From the NCBI RefSeq assembly GCF_900013425.1, contig NZ_FBXK01000005.1, positions 3,187,407 to 3,251,406 on the forward strand: a stretch of DNA of 64,000 bases. The letters are read 5' to 3'. Under the pieces are notes generated by a model. The model made no database searches. It was not told the origin of the DNA and saw only the letters and a list, made by a program, of their open reading frames with translations. The stretch is from Sphingobium sp. Z007 (lineage in GTDB: Bacteria > Pseudomonadota > Alphaproteobacteria > Sphingomonadales > Sphingomonadaceae). The position numbers and the translations under genes are program-made. Positions 1 to 8,772 of the stretch are shown here, one piece after another (the first letter of the stretch is position 1; the number at the start of each line of letters is the position of its first letter).

Positions 1-847
1 GCGCGCCAATGATCGCCAGCATACTCCAGCGATAGCCCTCTACCAGGGTCGAGATCAGCATCGCGATCACCGGGATCAGCACGCTGGTATAGGCGGCGCG
101 GCCCGCGCCCATGCGCTGGATCAGGGTGAAATAGAGCGGGAAGGTCACGACCGATCCGGCGATCCCCAGCCAGCCTATGCCCAATATATAGCCCAGGCGC
201 GGCTCGAATTGCGGCGGGCCGACGGTGGCCCAGGCGAAGGCGGCGTCCACGCCCGCGCCGATCAGCATGGCCCAGGTCAACACCGCCACCATCGGCAGGC
301 GACGGGCGATATCCATCCCCTGCATGACGTTCGCGGCCGACGCGCTCAGCAGGCCAGCGAGCGCGAAGGCCGCGCCCAGCAGCACCATGTCCGGCCGGAC
401 GGTTGCGGCATGATATTCGTGCAGCAGCATCAGGACGATGCCCGTCATCGCCACCAGCGATCCGCCGATGAAGGCGCGGCTGACCGGCTGACGGAAAATC
501 AGCCAGGCGAGGATCGAATTGGGGATCAGCAGCATCGCATAGACCACCGCGACCACGCCGGAGGTCAGATATTGTTCGGCACGATAGACGAAGTTGAAGT
601 TCAGGACGAACTGCGCCACGCCGAGAATGGCAGCGTAGAGCAAGCCGGCCCGGCCGATATTGAGCGAGACGCCGCGCAGCCGCGCGAACGCGGCCATGGC
701 GATCCCGGCGAGCAGGAAGCGGTAGCAGACCGACCAGCTTGCCGGCACCGACCCAATCTGATCGCGGATCACGATCCACGTCGAACTCCAGATCAGGGTG
801 ACGAGGATGAAGGGGATGATGACGCCACCCGATTTGCCCTCAGTCAT
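1..847 (-). CDS. EamA/DMT-family transporter (3' end outside window)
   Basis: The reverse strand reads [20 protein letters not shown] and continues as an almost uninterrupted series of hydrophobic helices to the left edge. The pattern is that of the 10-TM drug/metabolite transporter superfamily (two EamA repeats), which export amino acids, metabolites or drugs across the inner membrane. About 282 residues are visible and the family is usually 290-310, so only the last helix is probably missing. The ATG at 847 overlaps the stop of the threonine aldolase gene by 8 bases, so the two are very likely cotranscribed and translationally coupled. An amino-acid export role would suit that neighbour, but the substrate cannot be read from the sequence. 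Confidence 0.88.
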   Translation of the reverse strand, partial: MTEGKSGGVIIPFILVTLIWSSTWIVIRDQIGSVPASWSVCYRFLLAGIAMAAFARLRGVSLNIGRAGLLYAAILGVAQFVLNFNFVYRAEQYLTSGVVAVVYAMLLIPNSILAWLIFRQPVSRAFIGGSLVAMTGIVLMLLHEYHAATVRPDMVLLGAAFALAGLLSASAANVMQGMDIARRLPMVAVLTWAMLIGAGVDAAFAWATVGPPQFEPRLGYILGIGWLGIAGSVVTFPLYFTLIQRMGAGRAAYTSVLIPVIAMLISTLVEGYRWSMLAIIGA

Positions 848-1859
848 CGGTCAGCGCCCGCAGCGCCTGCGCCAGCGGCGCGACGCTGGCCGCGTCCTGC
901 GACCAGTTGGTGACCAGCCGGGCGGCACCTTCGCCCCAGTCGTAGAAATCGAAGCCCTGCGCGCGCAATAGGGCAGCTTCGTCGGCGGACAGGCGGATGA
1001 ACAGCTCATTCGCCTGCACGGGATGAAGCAGGCGGCCGGTCGCGCCGTCCGCGAGCGCCTGCGCCGCCGCATTGGCCGTGCGGGCATTGGCCAGCCACAG
1101 GTCGCCTTCGACCATCGCCATTATCTGCGCGGCGAGATAGCGGCCCTTGGAGAAAAGATGGCCGGATCGTTTGCGCCAGCGCTGCGCTTCGGCAGCGCGC
1201 GACGGGGCCTGTTCGCCGAAGAAGAGCAGGGCTTCGCCGATCATGCCGCCATTTTTGACGCAACCAAAGGACAGCGCGTCCACCCCCGCGCGCCATGTGA
1301 CGTCGGCGGGCGGGCAGCCCAGATAGGCCACCGCATTGGCGAAGCGCGCGCCGTCCATGTGGAAGCCCAGACCATGCGCCTTGGCCACTGCGCCCAGCGC
1401 CGCGACCTCGTCCGGTGTGTAGGTCAGGCCATATTCGGTGGCGTTGGTGATGCTGATCGCGCGGGCTGGCACCTGATGCACGTCGGGGCGGATGGCTTTC
1501 AGCCGGTCAGTGACGACGTCTGGCATCAGTTTCGCGCCGTTACCGGGCAGCGGCATCAGGCTGGCACCATGGGTGAAGAAGCCGGGCGCGCCGCATTCGT
1601 CCACGACGATATGCGCTTCTTCATGGCAGATCACGCCGCCATAGGGCGGGCAGAGGCAGGCCAGCGCGATGCTGTTCGCCGCTGTGCCGGTGGCGATCCA
1701 TAGCGCGCTGACCGGGGTGTCGAACAGGTCCGAGAATGCGCTGTCCAGCCGCGTGCTCCAGGCGTCTCCGTCATAGCCATGATCGGCCTGGTCGGCCGCG
1801 GCAATGGCGGCCATGATGGCGGGGCTGATGGGCGTGGCGTTGTCGGAAAAATAATGCAT
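840..1859 (-). CDS. ltaE: Low-specificity threonine aldolase / beta-eliminating lyase family
   Basis: PLP-dependent fold-type I enzyme of 339 residues, expected to cleave L-threonine or L-allo-threonine to glycine and acetaldehyde in the cytoplasm. The HMDGARF motif (about 167-173) supplies the aspartate that contacts the PLP ring nitrogen, and the Schiff-base lysine is K202 in [10 protein letters not shown]. The start [10 protein letters not shown] is the usual N-terminus of the family. The gene overlaps the downstream DMT transporter and is divergent from ilvE, with a palindromic operator between them. Other beta-hydroxy amino acids are possible substrates. Confidence 0.85.
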   Translation of the reverse strand: MHYFSDNATPISPAIMAAIAAADQADHGYDGDAWSTRLDSAFSDLFDTPVSALWIATGTAANSIALACLCPPYGGVICHEEAHIVVDECGAPGFFTHGASLMPLPGNGAKLMPDVVTDRLKAIRPDVHQVPARAISITNATEYGLTYTPDEVAALGAVAKAHGLGFHMDGARFANAVAYLGCPPADVTWRAGVDALSFGCVKNGGMIGEALLFFGEQAPSRAAEAQRWRKRSGHLFSKGRYLAAQIMAMVEGDLWLANARTANAAAQALADGATGRLLHPVQANELFIRLSADEAALLRAQGFDFYDWGEGAARLVTNWSQDAASVAPLAQALRALTDD

Positions 1860-1930
1860 GGCCGCAGCGATACCCTTGGCGTCCGGCGGCGGGAAGAGGC
1901 CAGAGCGGCACCGCTGGCCCTTTTCGCCAA

Positions 1931-1955
1931 AATGGGTCAGTATATATGACCCATT
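1931..1955. promoter_or_regulatory. 25-bp palindrome between ltaE and ilvE
   Basis: Perfect 9-bp arms AATGGGTCA (1931-1939) and TGACCCATT (1947-1955) flank the 7-base AT-rich spacer GTATATA. It sits in the 157-bp gap between the divergent ltaE-like gene and ilvE, 62 bases before the ilvE start. The symmetry and AT-rich centre suit a dimeric repressor site over a -10 region. The regulator is not identifiable here. Confidence 0.6.
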
Positions 1956-2016
1956 GTTTCATGCGCCGCTCTGTGACATAGGCGGGCGCCTTGCACGCCA
2001 GAACAGGAGACTCACC

Positions 2017-3108
2017 ATGGCCGCCGAGCAGACATCGCGTTTCACCGTTACCCCCAGCACCAAGGCTGTGGCGGCTGACGCGCGCGCTGTGCTGCTGGAA
2101 GATCCGGGCTTCGGCCGGATATTCACCGACCATATGGTGACGATCCGCTATACCGAGGGGCGGGGGTGGCACAGCCACGCCGTCGGCCCGCGCGAGCCGT
2201 TCCAGCTCGATCCGGCCTGCGCGGTGCTGCATTATGCGCAGGAAATCTTCGAAGGGATGAAGGCGTACCGACTGGAGGATGGCAGCATCGCCATGTTCCG
2301 CCCGGAGGAAAACGCCCGCCGCTTCGCGGCATCGGCCGAACGGCTGGCGATGCCCGTCCTGCCCGAAGACCTGTTTCTGGAAGCGGTCGAGCAGTTGGTG
2401 AAGATCGACGCCGACTGGATTCCGACCGGCGAAGGCAGCCTGTACCTTCGCCCCTTCCTGTTCGCGAGCGAGACGTTCCTGGGCGTCCGCCCGTCCAACG
2501 AATATATATTCTGCGTCATCGCGTCGCCTGCCGGCGCCTATTTCAAGGGCGGCAAGAAGGCCGTGACCCTGTGGGTGTCGGAACATTATACCCGCGCGGC
2601 GCGCGGCGGCACGGGTGCGGCCAAATGCGGCGGCAACTATGCCGCGAGCCTCGTCGCGCAGAAGGAAGCGATCGGCCATGGCTGCGACCAGGTCGTGTTT
2701 CTGGACGCCGCCGAGAATAAGTGGGTCGAGGAACTGGGCGGCATGAACGTCTTCTTCGTGATGGACGACGGGTCGATCGTCACCCCGCCGCTGGGCGGCA
2801 CGATCCTGCCCGGCATCACCCGCCATTCGATCATCGACCTGGCGCGGGCCAAGGGCCATGATGTGCGCGAGGAACCCTACAGCTTCGCCCAGTGGCGCGC
2901 GGATGCGGCCAGCGGCACGCTGCGCGAAGCCTTCGCCTGTGGCACCGCGGCGGTCGTCACCGCGATCGGCACGGTCAAGAGCAATGACGGCGACTTCACC
3001 ATCGGCAATGGCGATGGCGGGATCGTTACTGAAACGCTGCGCGCGGAGCTGACGGGTATCCAGCGCGGGATCGTGGCCGATCCGGCGGGCTGGGTGCGGA
3101 CGGTCTGA
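2017..3108 (+). CDS. ilvE: Branched-chain amino acid aminotransferase, type II
   Basis: Fold-type IV PLP aminotransferase of 363 residues, performing the last step of Val/Leu/Ile synthesis and the first step of their breakdown with glutamate/2-oxoglutarate. The PLP lysine is K203 in [27 protein letters not shown] and the [15 protein letters not shown] segment are typical of the eukaryote-like type II BCAT. The ATG at 2017 is preceded by AGGAGA at 2005-2010. An upstream in-frame extension from 1858 runs through the intergenic operator and is not used. The palindrome at 1931-1955 probably controls it. Confidence 0.93.
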   Translation: MAAEQTSRFTVTPSTKAVAADARAVLLEDPGFGRIFTDHMVTIRYTEGRGWHSHAVGPREPFQLDPACAVLHYAQEIFEGMKAYRLEDGSIAMFRPEENARRFAASAERLAMPVLPEDLFLEAVEQLVKIDADWIPTGEGSLYLRPFLFASETFLGVRPSNEYIFCVIASPAGAYFKGGKKAVTLWVSEHYTRAARGGTGAAKCGGNYAASLVAQKEAIGHGCDQVVFLDAAENKWVEELGGMNVFFVMDDGSIVTPPLGGTILPGITRHSIIDLARAKGHDVREEPYSFAQWRADAASGTLREAFACGTAAVVTAIGTVKSNDGDFTIGNGDGGIVTETLRAELTGIQRGIVADPAGWVRTV

Positions 3109-3194
3109 GATTGGGGCGCGGCGGGCCTGCCCTTTCGGGCTGGGACAGGCACCGCCGCTTCCCAAGCCCGTTCCAAGCGCCTAGATAGTAGGGC

Positions 3195-4403
3195 ATGGAA
3201 CGCTTCGATGTCGTCATATTGGGGGGCGGGCTGGTCGGCCTGACCCTGGGGATCGCTCTTTCGGGCCATGGCGTGCGCTGTGCCGTGATTGACCCGGCTG
3301 ACCCGGTTTCGACCACGGCCGCCGGGTTCGACGGGCGTGTGTCTGCGATCAGCTCGACCAGCTACGCCATGATGAACGCCATCGGCGTGGGGAAGCATCT
3401 GGCGGGCAAGGGCTGTCCGATCGACCGGATCTGGGTGAGCGACGGGCTGGAGCCGGGCGCGCTGGATTTCGCGGCCGATGCCGATGACGGCGTGATGGGG
3501 ACGATGGTCCCCAATCGCGATCTGCGCCTCGCGCTGGCGCAGACGGCGGCGGAGGCAGAAAATCTAACGATCTTCCAGCCCGACCGCGCGGTGCAGGTCG
3601 ATCGCAATGCCGATGGCGTCATGTTGAAGTTGGCGAGCGGGACGACGATCCATGGTGCATTGCTGGTCGCGGCGGAGGGGCGCAACAGCCCGACGCGCGA
3701 TGCGGCGGGGATCAACACGACCCGCTGGCAATATAAGCATACCGCCATGGTGACGGCGATCGACCATGAATTGCCGCATGCCAATACGGCCTATGAGATT
3801 TTCTATGTCGGCGGGCCGTTTGCGTTGCTGCCGATGCAGCCGGGCACTAGGTCTGCGGTCGTGTGGACCGTGCCGACCGATCAGGCGCCGGCGATGATGA
3901 AGCTGAGCGAGCGCGCCTGGCTGGCCGAGGCGCAGAAGCGGATCGGCGGTTTCCTGGGCGAAATCACGCTGGCGGGGCCGCGGTCCTCCTATCCTTTGGG
4001 TTTCCACCATGCCGCGCGGATAACCGACACTCGGTTGGCGCTGGTCGGCGACAGCGCGCACGCCATTCATCCGATCGCGGGGCAGGGCGTGAACCTGGGC
4101 TTCCGCGATGTCGCCGCACTGGTCGAGGTGCTGGTGGAGGGGATGCGGCTGGGCCTTGATCCGGGCGATGCGCAGTTGCTGGCGCGCTACCAGCGCTGGC
4201 GCGGGCTGGATTCGATGATGACCAGCGTGGCGATGGACGGGCTGGTGCGGTTGTTCGACGTGCCGGGCAAGATTCCCTCAATGGTGCGGCGCGCGGGACT
4301 GGCGGCGGTGCAGCGCAGCGGGGCGCTGAAAGGGCGGTTCATGGCGGAAGCACGGGGGCAATCGGGGGCGTTGCCGCGGCTGCTGACGGGCGAGATGGTT
4401 TAG
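3195..4403 (+). CDS. UbiH/UbiF/COQ6-family FAD-dependent hydroxylase
   Basis: Flavoprotein monooxygenase of 402 residues, expected to hydroxylate the aromatic ring of a ubiquinone precursor at the membrane. The N-terminal dinucleotide-binding loop is ILGGGLVG (about 8-15). The family FAD motif GDSAHAIHPIAGQGVN lies near residues 283-300. The position hydroxylated cannot be decided from sequence, because alphaproteobacteria use UbiL, UbiM or UbiH/F homologues with different regioselectivity. It is 87 bases downstream of ilvE on the same strand with no obvious terminator between. coq7, another ubiquinone hydroxylase, is encoded at 45.5 kb. Confidence 0.85.
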   Translation: MERFDVVILGGGLVGLTLGIALSGHGVRCAVIDPADPVSTTAAGFDGRVSAISSTSYAMMNAIGVGKHLAGKGCPIDRIWVSDGLEPGALDFAADADDGVMGTMVPNRDLRLALAQTAAEAENLTIFQPDRAVQVDRNADGVMLKLASGTTIHGALLVAAEGRNSPTRDAAGINTTRWQYKHTAMVTAIDHELPHANTAYEIFYVGGPFALLPMQPGTRSAVVWTVPTDQAPAMMKLSERAWLAEAQKRIGGFLGEITLAGPRSSYPLGFHHAARITDTRLALVGDSAHAIHPIAGQGVNLGFRDVAALVEVLVEGMRLGLDPGDAQLLARYQRWRGLDSMMTSVAMDGLVRLFDVPGKIPSMVRRAGLAAVQRSGALKGRFMAEARGQSGALPRLLTGEMV

Positions 4404-4473
4404 GGGCGGATCACTACCAGAGGCGGACGCTCAGCAGATGGGTTGCATAATCGGCAAGCTGATGCCCCATTAT

Positions 4474-4608
4474 CGTCACCCCAGCGAAGGCTGGGGTCTC
4501 GTGCGGGGGCACGCGGCGGTTCGGCTGGGCACTTACGCAACCGCATTGGATCGTCGCCTGAGACCCCCGCGTTGGCCTTCGGCCGCCCTTCGGGTCGCTG
4601 GGGTGACG
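4474..4608. repeat. Intergenic palindromic repeat (CGTCACCCCAGCG type)
   Basis: Arms CGTCACCCCAGCG (4474-4486) and CGCTGGGGTGACG (4596-4608) are perfect inverted copies bounding about 110 bases that include further internal complementarity. The unit is noncoding and lies between the UbiH-like gene and the insertion sequence. Short palindromes of this kind recur in sphingomonad intergenic regions. A related smaller one is at 40246-40298. Confidence 0.7.
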
Positions 4609-4679
4609 AGATTTTTACGTCGCCTTTCGCGTGAGTCTCGCGCAAATCGGACTGACGTCTAACCATCTGTGGACGCCCC

Positions 4680-4924
4680 GCGCGACGCAAGCGGTAATTT
4701 GGAGTATTTGGCGCGTAGTCGGATGCTGCCATCTGTCCGGCCTCTGATGCAGCGATGAAGGCTGCGGGCCCGTATGGGAGTTCGCGGATCGGAACCACAT
4801 CACCCTAAGCGTGCTGATGAAGCATGGTGGTTAGCCCTGGTTCTTCCGACCCCGTCTCGCCGACTGTTGTGCCATACCCTCCTTCGACCGACTTACGCCC
4901 CGACGACCTCTGGTCCGCTTTGGC
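4680..4924 (-). ncRNA. Candidate bridge-RNA region of the IS110-type element
   Basis: This 245-base stretch has no convincing coding frame and lies between the transposase stop and the left subterminal repeat. In IS1111-subgroup elements the guide (bridge) RNA is encoded on the transposase strand downstream of the gene, in a noncoding segment of about this length. The assignment is by position and size only. I did not derive a fold or identify target- and donor-binding loops. Confidence 0.35.
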
Positions 4925-5950
4925 TTACGCCGCCGCTGCGACCGGAGCAGTGTAATCCTCATTCTTCATCATGAGCGCCCAGACGATGCGCGCTGTCTTG
5001 TTAGCGAGCGCCACTGTTACGAGCATGCGTGGCTTGCGCGCCATCATCTGCTCCAGCCATGATCCCTTGGGCGCGCCCCGCTTGCTCGCCTGCAACACCA
5101 CGGCGCTGCTGCCGATGATCAGCAACCGCCTGAGCGTTCGCTCGCCCATCTTTGAGATCGAACCCAGCTTCTGCTTGCCGCCCGTCGAGTGCTGCCGCGG
5201 CGTGAGGCCGACCCATGCGGCAAAGTCACGTCCCTTGGCGAAGGTGCCCGACGGCGGCGCAAGCGCCAGGATGGCAGTTGCCGTGATCGGACCGATGCCC
5301 GGGATCGTCATGAGCCGGCGTGCGAGAGCATCTTCGCGCGAACGGCGCACAATCTCCTTGTCGAGTGCGGCGATCTGCCGGTCGAGCATCGCCAGGCTGT
5401 CGAGCAGAAGCATGCAGACCGATCGCACGCCCTGGGGAACAGCCAATGGATCGGCGAGCAGCGCGGCAAGCTTTTCCAGATGGGCCAGCCCCTTGGGCGC
5501 GATCCAGCCATACTCGGTCATATGGCCGCGCAGGGCATTGCTGATCTGGGTCCGCTGCCGCACCAACAGGTCACGGCCCCGGAACACCATTGCCGCCGCC
5601 TGCTGCTCCTCTGTCTTCACCGGCACGAACCGCATGCTTGGTCGCTGGGCCGCCTCGCAGATCGCCTCGGCATCGGCCGCATCGTTCTTCTGACGCTTCA
5701 CGAACGGCTTCACATAGGCCGGCGCAATCAACCGCACATCATGGCCCAGCTTGAGCAACTCGCGCGCCCAGTGATGCGCGCCGCCGCATGCTTCCAGAAC
5801 TACCTGGCAACGCGGCTGTGCTGCGAAAAACGGCAACAGCTTCGCTCGGCTGATCTTCTTGCGAAGAAGCACATGGCCCGACACATCTACACCGTGCGCA
5901 TGAAAAACATGCTTGGCGATATCCAACCCGATTATGCTAACTTCTGACAT
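4925..5950 (-). CDS. IS110-family DEDD transposase
   Basis: Transposase of 341 residues. The N-terminal RuvC-like (DEDD) domain shows GLDIAKHVFHAHG (first Asp at about 10), VVLEACGGAHHWARELL (Glu) and KNDAADAEAICEAAQRPSM (the two late Asp). The C-terminal Tnp20-type domain has the helix-hairpin-helix-like LMTIPGIGPITATAILAL and the serine region LTPRQHSTGGKQKLG. The start is MSEVSIIGLD at 5950 because it follows GGGAGG with correct spacing; an extra 15 codons upstream would lack a ribosome site. The frame is intact, so the element may still be active. Confidence 0.92.
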   Translation of the reverse strand: MSEVSIIGLDIAKHVFHAHGVDVSGHVLLRKKISRAKLLPFFAAQPRCQVVLEACGGAHHWARELLKLGHDVRLIAPAYVKPFVKRQKNDAADAEAICEAAQRPSMRFVPVKTEEQQAAAMVFRGRDLLVRQRTQISNALRGHMTEYGWIAPKGLAHLEKLAALLADPLAVPQGVRSVCMLLLDSLAMLDRQIAALDKEIVRRSREDALARRLMTIPGIGPITATAILALAPPSGTFAKGRDFAAWVGLTPRQHSTGGKQKLGSISKMGERTLRRLLIIGSSAVVLQASKRGAPKGSWLEQMMARKPRMLVTVALANKTARIVWALMMKNEDYTAPVAAAA

Positions 5951-6035
5951 GGACGCCTCCCTCAAGTGGTGTTCAACACCTCCACTTTGGCACATCGATA
6001 CCGTCGGGGGGCGTCCACCCCATCACCCAATCCCG

Positions 6036-6548
6036 TCACAGCATCCGCCGCAGCACGTCGTCCTTCAGCACGAGATGGTGGCGCAGCGCGGCGCCGATGT
6101 GGATCGCGATCAGCGCGGCCCAGAGCCAAGGCAGCAGTTCATGCGCGCCGCGGGACAGGGTGACGATGGCGTCTTCCTTGCCCACGCCGAATTTGGGGAT
6201 GTCGAACAGGAAGAACCAGTTGAGCGGGCGCGTGCCCGCCGACGACATGATCCAGCCCGACAGCGGCACGAGGATCATGAAGGCATAGAAGAGGAAATGG
6301 GTGGCATGGGCCGCCCCCTTTTCCCAGGTCGGCAGGGCGGCGGGCAGGCGCGGGGCGGGATGGGTGAGCCGCCAGCCGATGCGCACCAGAGTCAGCGCCA
6401 GCACGGTCAGGCCGATCGACTTGTGGACCGGCATCACCGCCCAATCCTTTGGCAGCGCGTCATGGGCGAAGCCCAGCGCCAGATTGAGGAGGATCAGGAC
6501 GGCGATCGCCCAGTGCAGGGCGCGGGCGACGGCGGTGTAACGGGCCAT
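6036..6548 (-). CDS. Cytochrome b561 family protein
   Basis: Four-helix di-heme b membrane protein of 170 residues, of the bacterial b561 (CybB/YceJ-like) family. It is expected to carry electrons between quinol and a periplasmic or superoxide acceptor. Candidate heme ligands are the histidine in ARALHWAIAV, in MPVHKSIGL, in HATHFLFYAF and in IAIHIGAALRHH, one per helix in the usual order. It lies between acs and the insertion sequence; the element's right end abuts its stop, so downstream transcription may have been altered. Confidence 0.85.
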   Translation of the reverse strand: MARYTAVARALHWAIAVLILLNLALGFAHDALPKDWAVMPVHKSIGLTVLALTLVRIGWRLTHPAPRLPAALPTWEKGAAHATHFLFYAFMILVPLSGWIMSSAGTRPLNWFFLFDIPKFGVGKEDAIVTLSRGAHELLPWLWAALIAIHIGAALRHHLVLKDDVLRRML

Positions 6549-6644
6549 GGGCGGCTCCTTCTTGCGGATGTCTGCCGGGAGCCAGGGCCATTCTGTCCGA
6601 TGACCCTGGCTTCATTCTGAACGGGATGCCGCGCGGCGACCCAT

Positions 6645-8588
6645 TCAAGACTGACGATTGGCGACCAGATTGTCCACCACCGACGGGTCGGCCAGCGTGC
6701 TGGTGTCGCCCAGCGCCTGCGCCGACACTTCGCCCTCCGCAATCTTGCGCAGGATGCGGCGCATGATCTTGCCGGAGCGGGTCTTGGGCAGGCCGGGCGC
6801 GAACTGGATGGCGTCGGGCGTGGCGATCGGGCCGATTTCGGTGCGGACCCATTTGACCAGCGTCTTGCGCAGATCGTCGGTCGCTTCCTCGCCGCTGTTG
6901 AGCGTCACATAGGCGTATATGCCTTGTCCCTTGATGTCGTGGGGGAAGCCGACGACGGCGGCTTCGGCGACGCTTTCATGCAGCACCAGCGCGCTTTCGA
7001 CTTCGGCCGTGCCCATGCGGTGGCCCGACACGTTGATGACGTCATCGACGCGCCCGGTGATCCAGTAATAGCCATCCGCGTCGCGGCGCGCGCCGTCGCC
7101 GGTGGTATATTTGCCGGGGAAGGTGGTGAAATAGGTCTGGAAGAAGCGGTCATGATCGCCCCAGACGGTGCGCATCTGGCCGGGCCAGCTTTGCGCGATG
7201 ACCAGGTTGCCTTCGGCCGCGCCGTCCAGCACATGGCCTTCGGCATCCACGATCTGCGGCACGACGCCGGGCATGGGGAAGGTGGCGGAGCCGGGCTTGA
7301 GATCGGTCGCGCCGGGGGTGGGGGCGATCATCGCGCCGCCCGTTTCGGTCTGCCACCAGGTATCGATGATCGGACAGCGGCCTTCGCCGACGACGCTATG
7401 ATACCAGCGCCAGGCTTCCGGGTTGATCGGTTCGCCGACCGTACCGAGTAGGCGCAGCGAGGCGCGGCTGGTGCGGGTCACATGATCGTCGCCCTCCTTC
7501 ATCAGCGCGCGCAGCGCGGTGGGGGCGGTGAAGAGAGTCTGGACCTGGTGGCGGTCGACCACCTCCCAGATACGGCTAGGCGTCGGATAATTGGGCACGC
7601 CTTCATACATCAATGTGGTCGCGCCGTTCGCCAGCGGGCCATAGACGATATAGCTGTGGCCCGTGACCCAGCCGATATCGGCTGCACACCAGTAGATGTC
7701 GCCGGGGCGATAATCGAAACAGAGTTCGTGGGTGAGGGCGGCCCAGAGCAGATAGCCGCCGGTCGTGTGCAGCACGCCCTTGGGCTTGCCGGTGGAGCCG
7801 GAGGTGTAGAGGATGAAGAGCGGGTCTTCGGCGTTCATGGGTTCGGGCGGGCAGTCGGCATCGACTTTCGCGGCTTCGTCATGCAGCCACAGGTCGCGGC
7901 CGTCCTGCATCGTGACCGCGCCGCCGGTCGTCTGGACGACGACGACTTTCTTCACGCAGGGGCAATGGGTGAGCGCGGCGTCGACATTGACCTTGAGCGG
8001 CACCGCCTTGCCGCCGCGGCGGCCTTCGTCGGCGGTGATGACGATATTCGAATCGCAATCCTGGATGCGGCCCGCCAGCGCGTCGGGGGAGAAGCCGCCG
8101 AACACGACGCTGTGGACCGCGCCGATCCGCGCGCAGGCGAGCAGGGCGAAGGCGGCTTCGGGGATCATCGGCATATAGACGGTGATGCGGTCGCCTTTCT
8201 CTGCGCCGGCGGCTTTCAGCACATTGGCGAAGCGGCACACCTCTTCATGCAGTTGGGCATAGGTAAAATGGCGCGGCTGCGCGTCGGGCGAATCGGGTTC
8301 CCAGAGCATCGCCGTTTGGTCCGCCCGCTCGGCCAGATGGCGGTCGATGCAGTTTGCGCTGACGTTCAGCACACCGTCGGCGAACCATTTGACGCCGAAA
8401 TCCGCCTCCGCGAAGTTGCTTTCATTGGTTTTGGTTGGGGGCTTGATCCAGTCCAGCCGCTGCGCCCGCTCCAGCCAATAGGCATGACTGTCGCTGATAG
8501 AGCGCGCATAGTCGGCGTCGCGCGCCGCCCGGTCCATCAGCGCGTCCTTGGCCCATGCCTCCGGCACCGGGAAGAAATCGTCAGACAT
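6645..8588 (-). CDS. acs: Acetyl-CoA synthetase
   Basis: Adenylate-forming enzyme of 647 residues converting acetate, ATP and CoA to acetyl-CoA in the cytoplasm. The P-loop [12 protein letters not shown] is at about 261-272, and WWQTETGG is the acetate-specific A5 region. The C-terminal [12 protein letters not shown] contains the catalytic lysine (about 607) that is the known target of Pat-type acetylation, so post-translational control is likely. The length matches E. coli Acs (652). It is divergent from the GST-fold gene at 8773, with three copies of TATCGTCC in alternating orientation in the gap. Confidence 0.96.
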   Translation of the reverse strand: MSDDFFPVPEAWAKDALMDRAARDADYARSISDSHAYWLERAQRLDWIKPPTKTNESNFAEADFGVKWFADGVLNVSANCIDRHLAERADQTAMLWEPDSPDAQPRHFTYAQLHEEVCRFANVLKAAGAEKGDRITVYMPMIPEAAFALLACARIGAVHSVVFGGFSPDALAGRIQDCDSNIVITADEGRRGGKAVPLKVNVDAALTHCPCVKKVVVVQTTGGAVTMQDGRDLWLHDEAAKVDADCPPEPMNAEDPLFILYTSGSTGKPKGVLHTTGGYLLWAALTHELCFDYRPGDIYWCAADIGWVTGHSYIVYGPLANGATTLMYEGVPNYPTPSRIWEVVDRHQVQTLFTAPTALRALMKEGDDHVTRTSRASLRLLGTVGEPINPEAWRWYHSVVGEGRCPIIDTWWQTETGGAMIAPTPGATDLKPGSATFPMPGVVPQIVDAEGHVLDGAAEGNLVIAQSWPGQMRTVWGDHDRFFQTYFTTFPGKYTTGDGARRDADGYYWITGRVDDVINVSGHRMGTAEVESALVLHESVAEAAVVGFPHDIKGQGIYAYVTLNSGEEATDDLRKTLVKWVRTEIGPIATPDAIQFAPGLPKTRSGKIMRRILRKIAEGEVSAQALGDTSTLADPSVVDNLVANRQS

Positions 8589-8670
8589 CGGGCATCCTTT
8601 CCATCACGAAACCATTATTGCCCTCTCTTCTATCGCGCCGCCGCCAGGATCGAAAGGCCGGACCATGCCG

Positions 8671-8720
8671 TATCGTCCCGTCCCTTTGGACGATAGCGCT
8701 GCGGCGCGAAGCTATCGTCC
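8671..8720. promoter_or_regulatory. Triple inverted TATCGTCC motif in the acs/GST intergenic region
   Basis: TATCGTCC occurs at 8671-8678 and 8713-8720, and its complement GGACGATA at 8688-8695. The last two extend to perfect 10-bp arms GGACGATAGC (8688-8697) and GCTATCGTCC (8711-8720). Three alternating copies in a 184-bp divergent promoter region suggest an operator, although formation of alternative hairpins in a leader is also possible. Confidence 0.45.
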
Positions 8721-8772
8721 CGGCATTTTGTCGCTTTCCCCGCGGCGCGCCCGCGCCTAACAGGGGTCGCTT

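Larger units (their letters stand above)
4669..6018 (-). mobile_element. IS110/IS1111-type insertion sequence
   Basis: The element is defined by the DEDD transposase at 4925-5950 and by a perfect 11-bp inverted pair: GTGGACGCCCC at 4669-4679 and GGGGCGTCCAC at 6008-6018. Placement slightly inside the true ends is the rule for the IS1111 subgroup. The span of 1350 bp is a normal size for the family. It leaves about 245 noncoding bases downstream of the transposase and about 57 upstream. The right end falls just beyond the stop of the cytochrome b561 gene. No flanking direct repeat was identified, as expected, since this family often makes none. Confidence 0.7.

Noticed and set aside
1858..2016. 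Upstream extension of ilvE
   Set aside because: It reads through the operator palindrome; a good ribosome site precedes the ATG at 2017.
4400..4798. 132-codon open frame in the repeat and insertion-sequence flank
   Set aside because: It runs through the palindromic repeat and the IS border, has no family resemblance, and would cross two unrelated DNA segments.
4868..5994. TGTGCCA inverted pair (4868-4874 and 5988-5994) as the ends of the insertion sequence
   Set aside because: Only 7 bp, and inside the longer 11-bp pair at 4669/6008. The shorter span (1127 bp) is small for IS110 elements, though it is kept as an alternative boundary.
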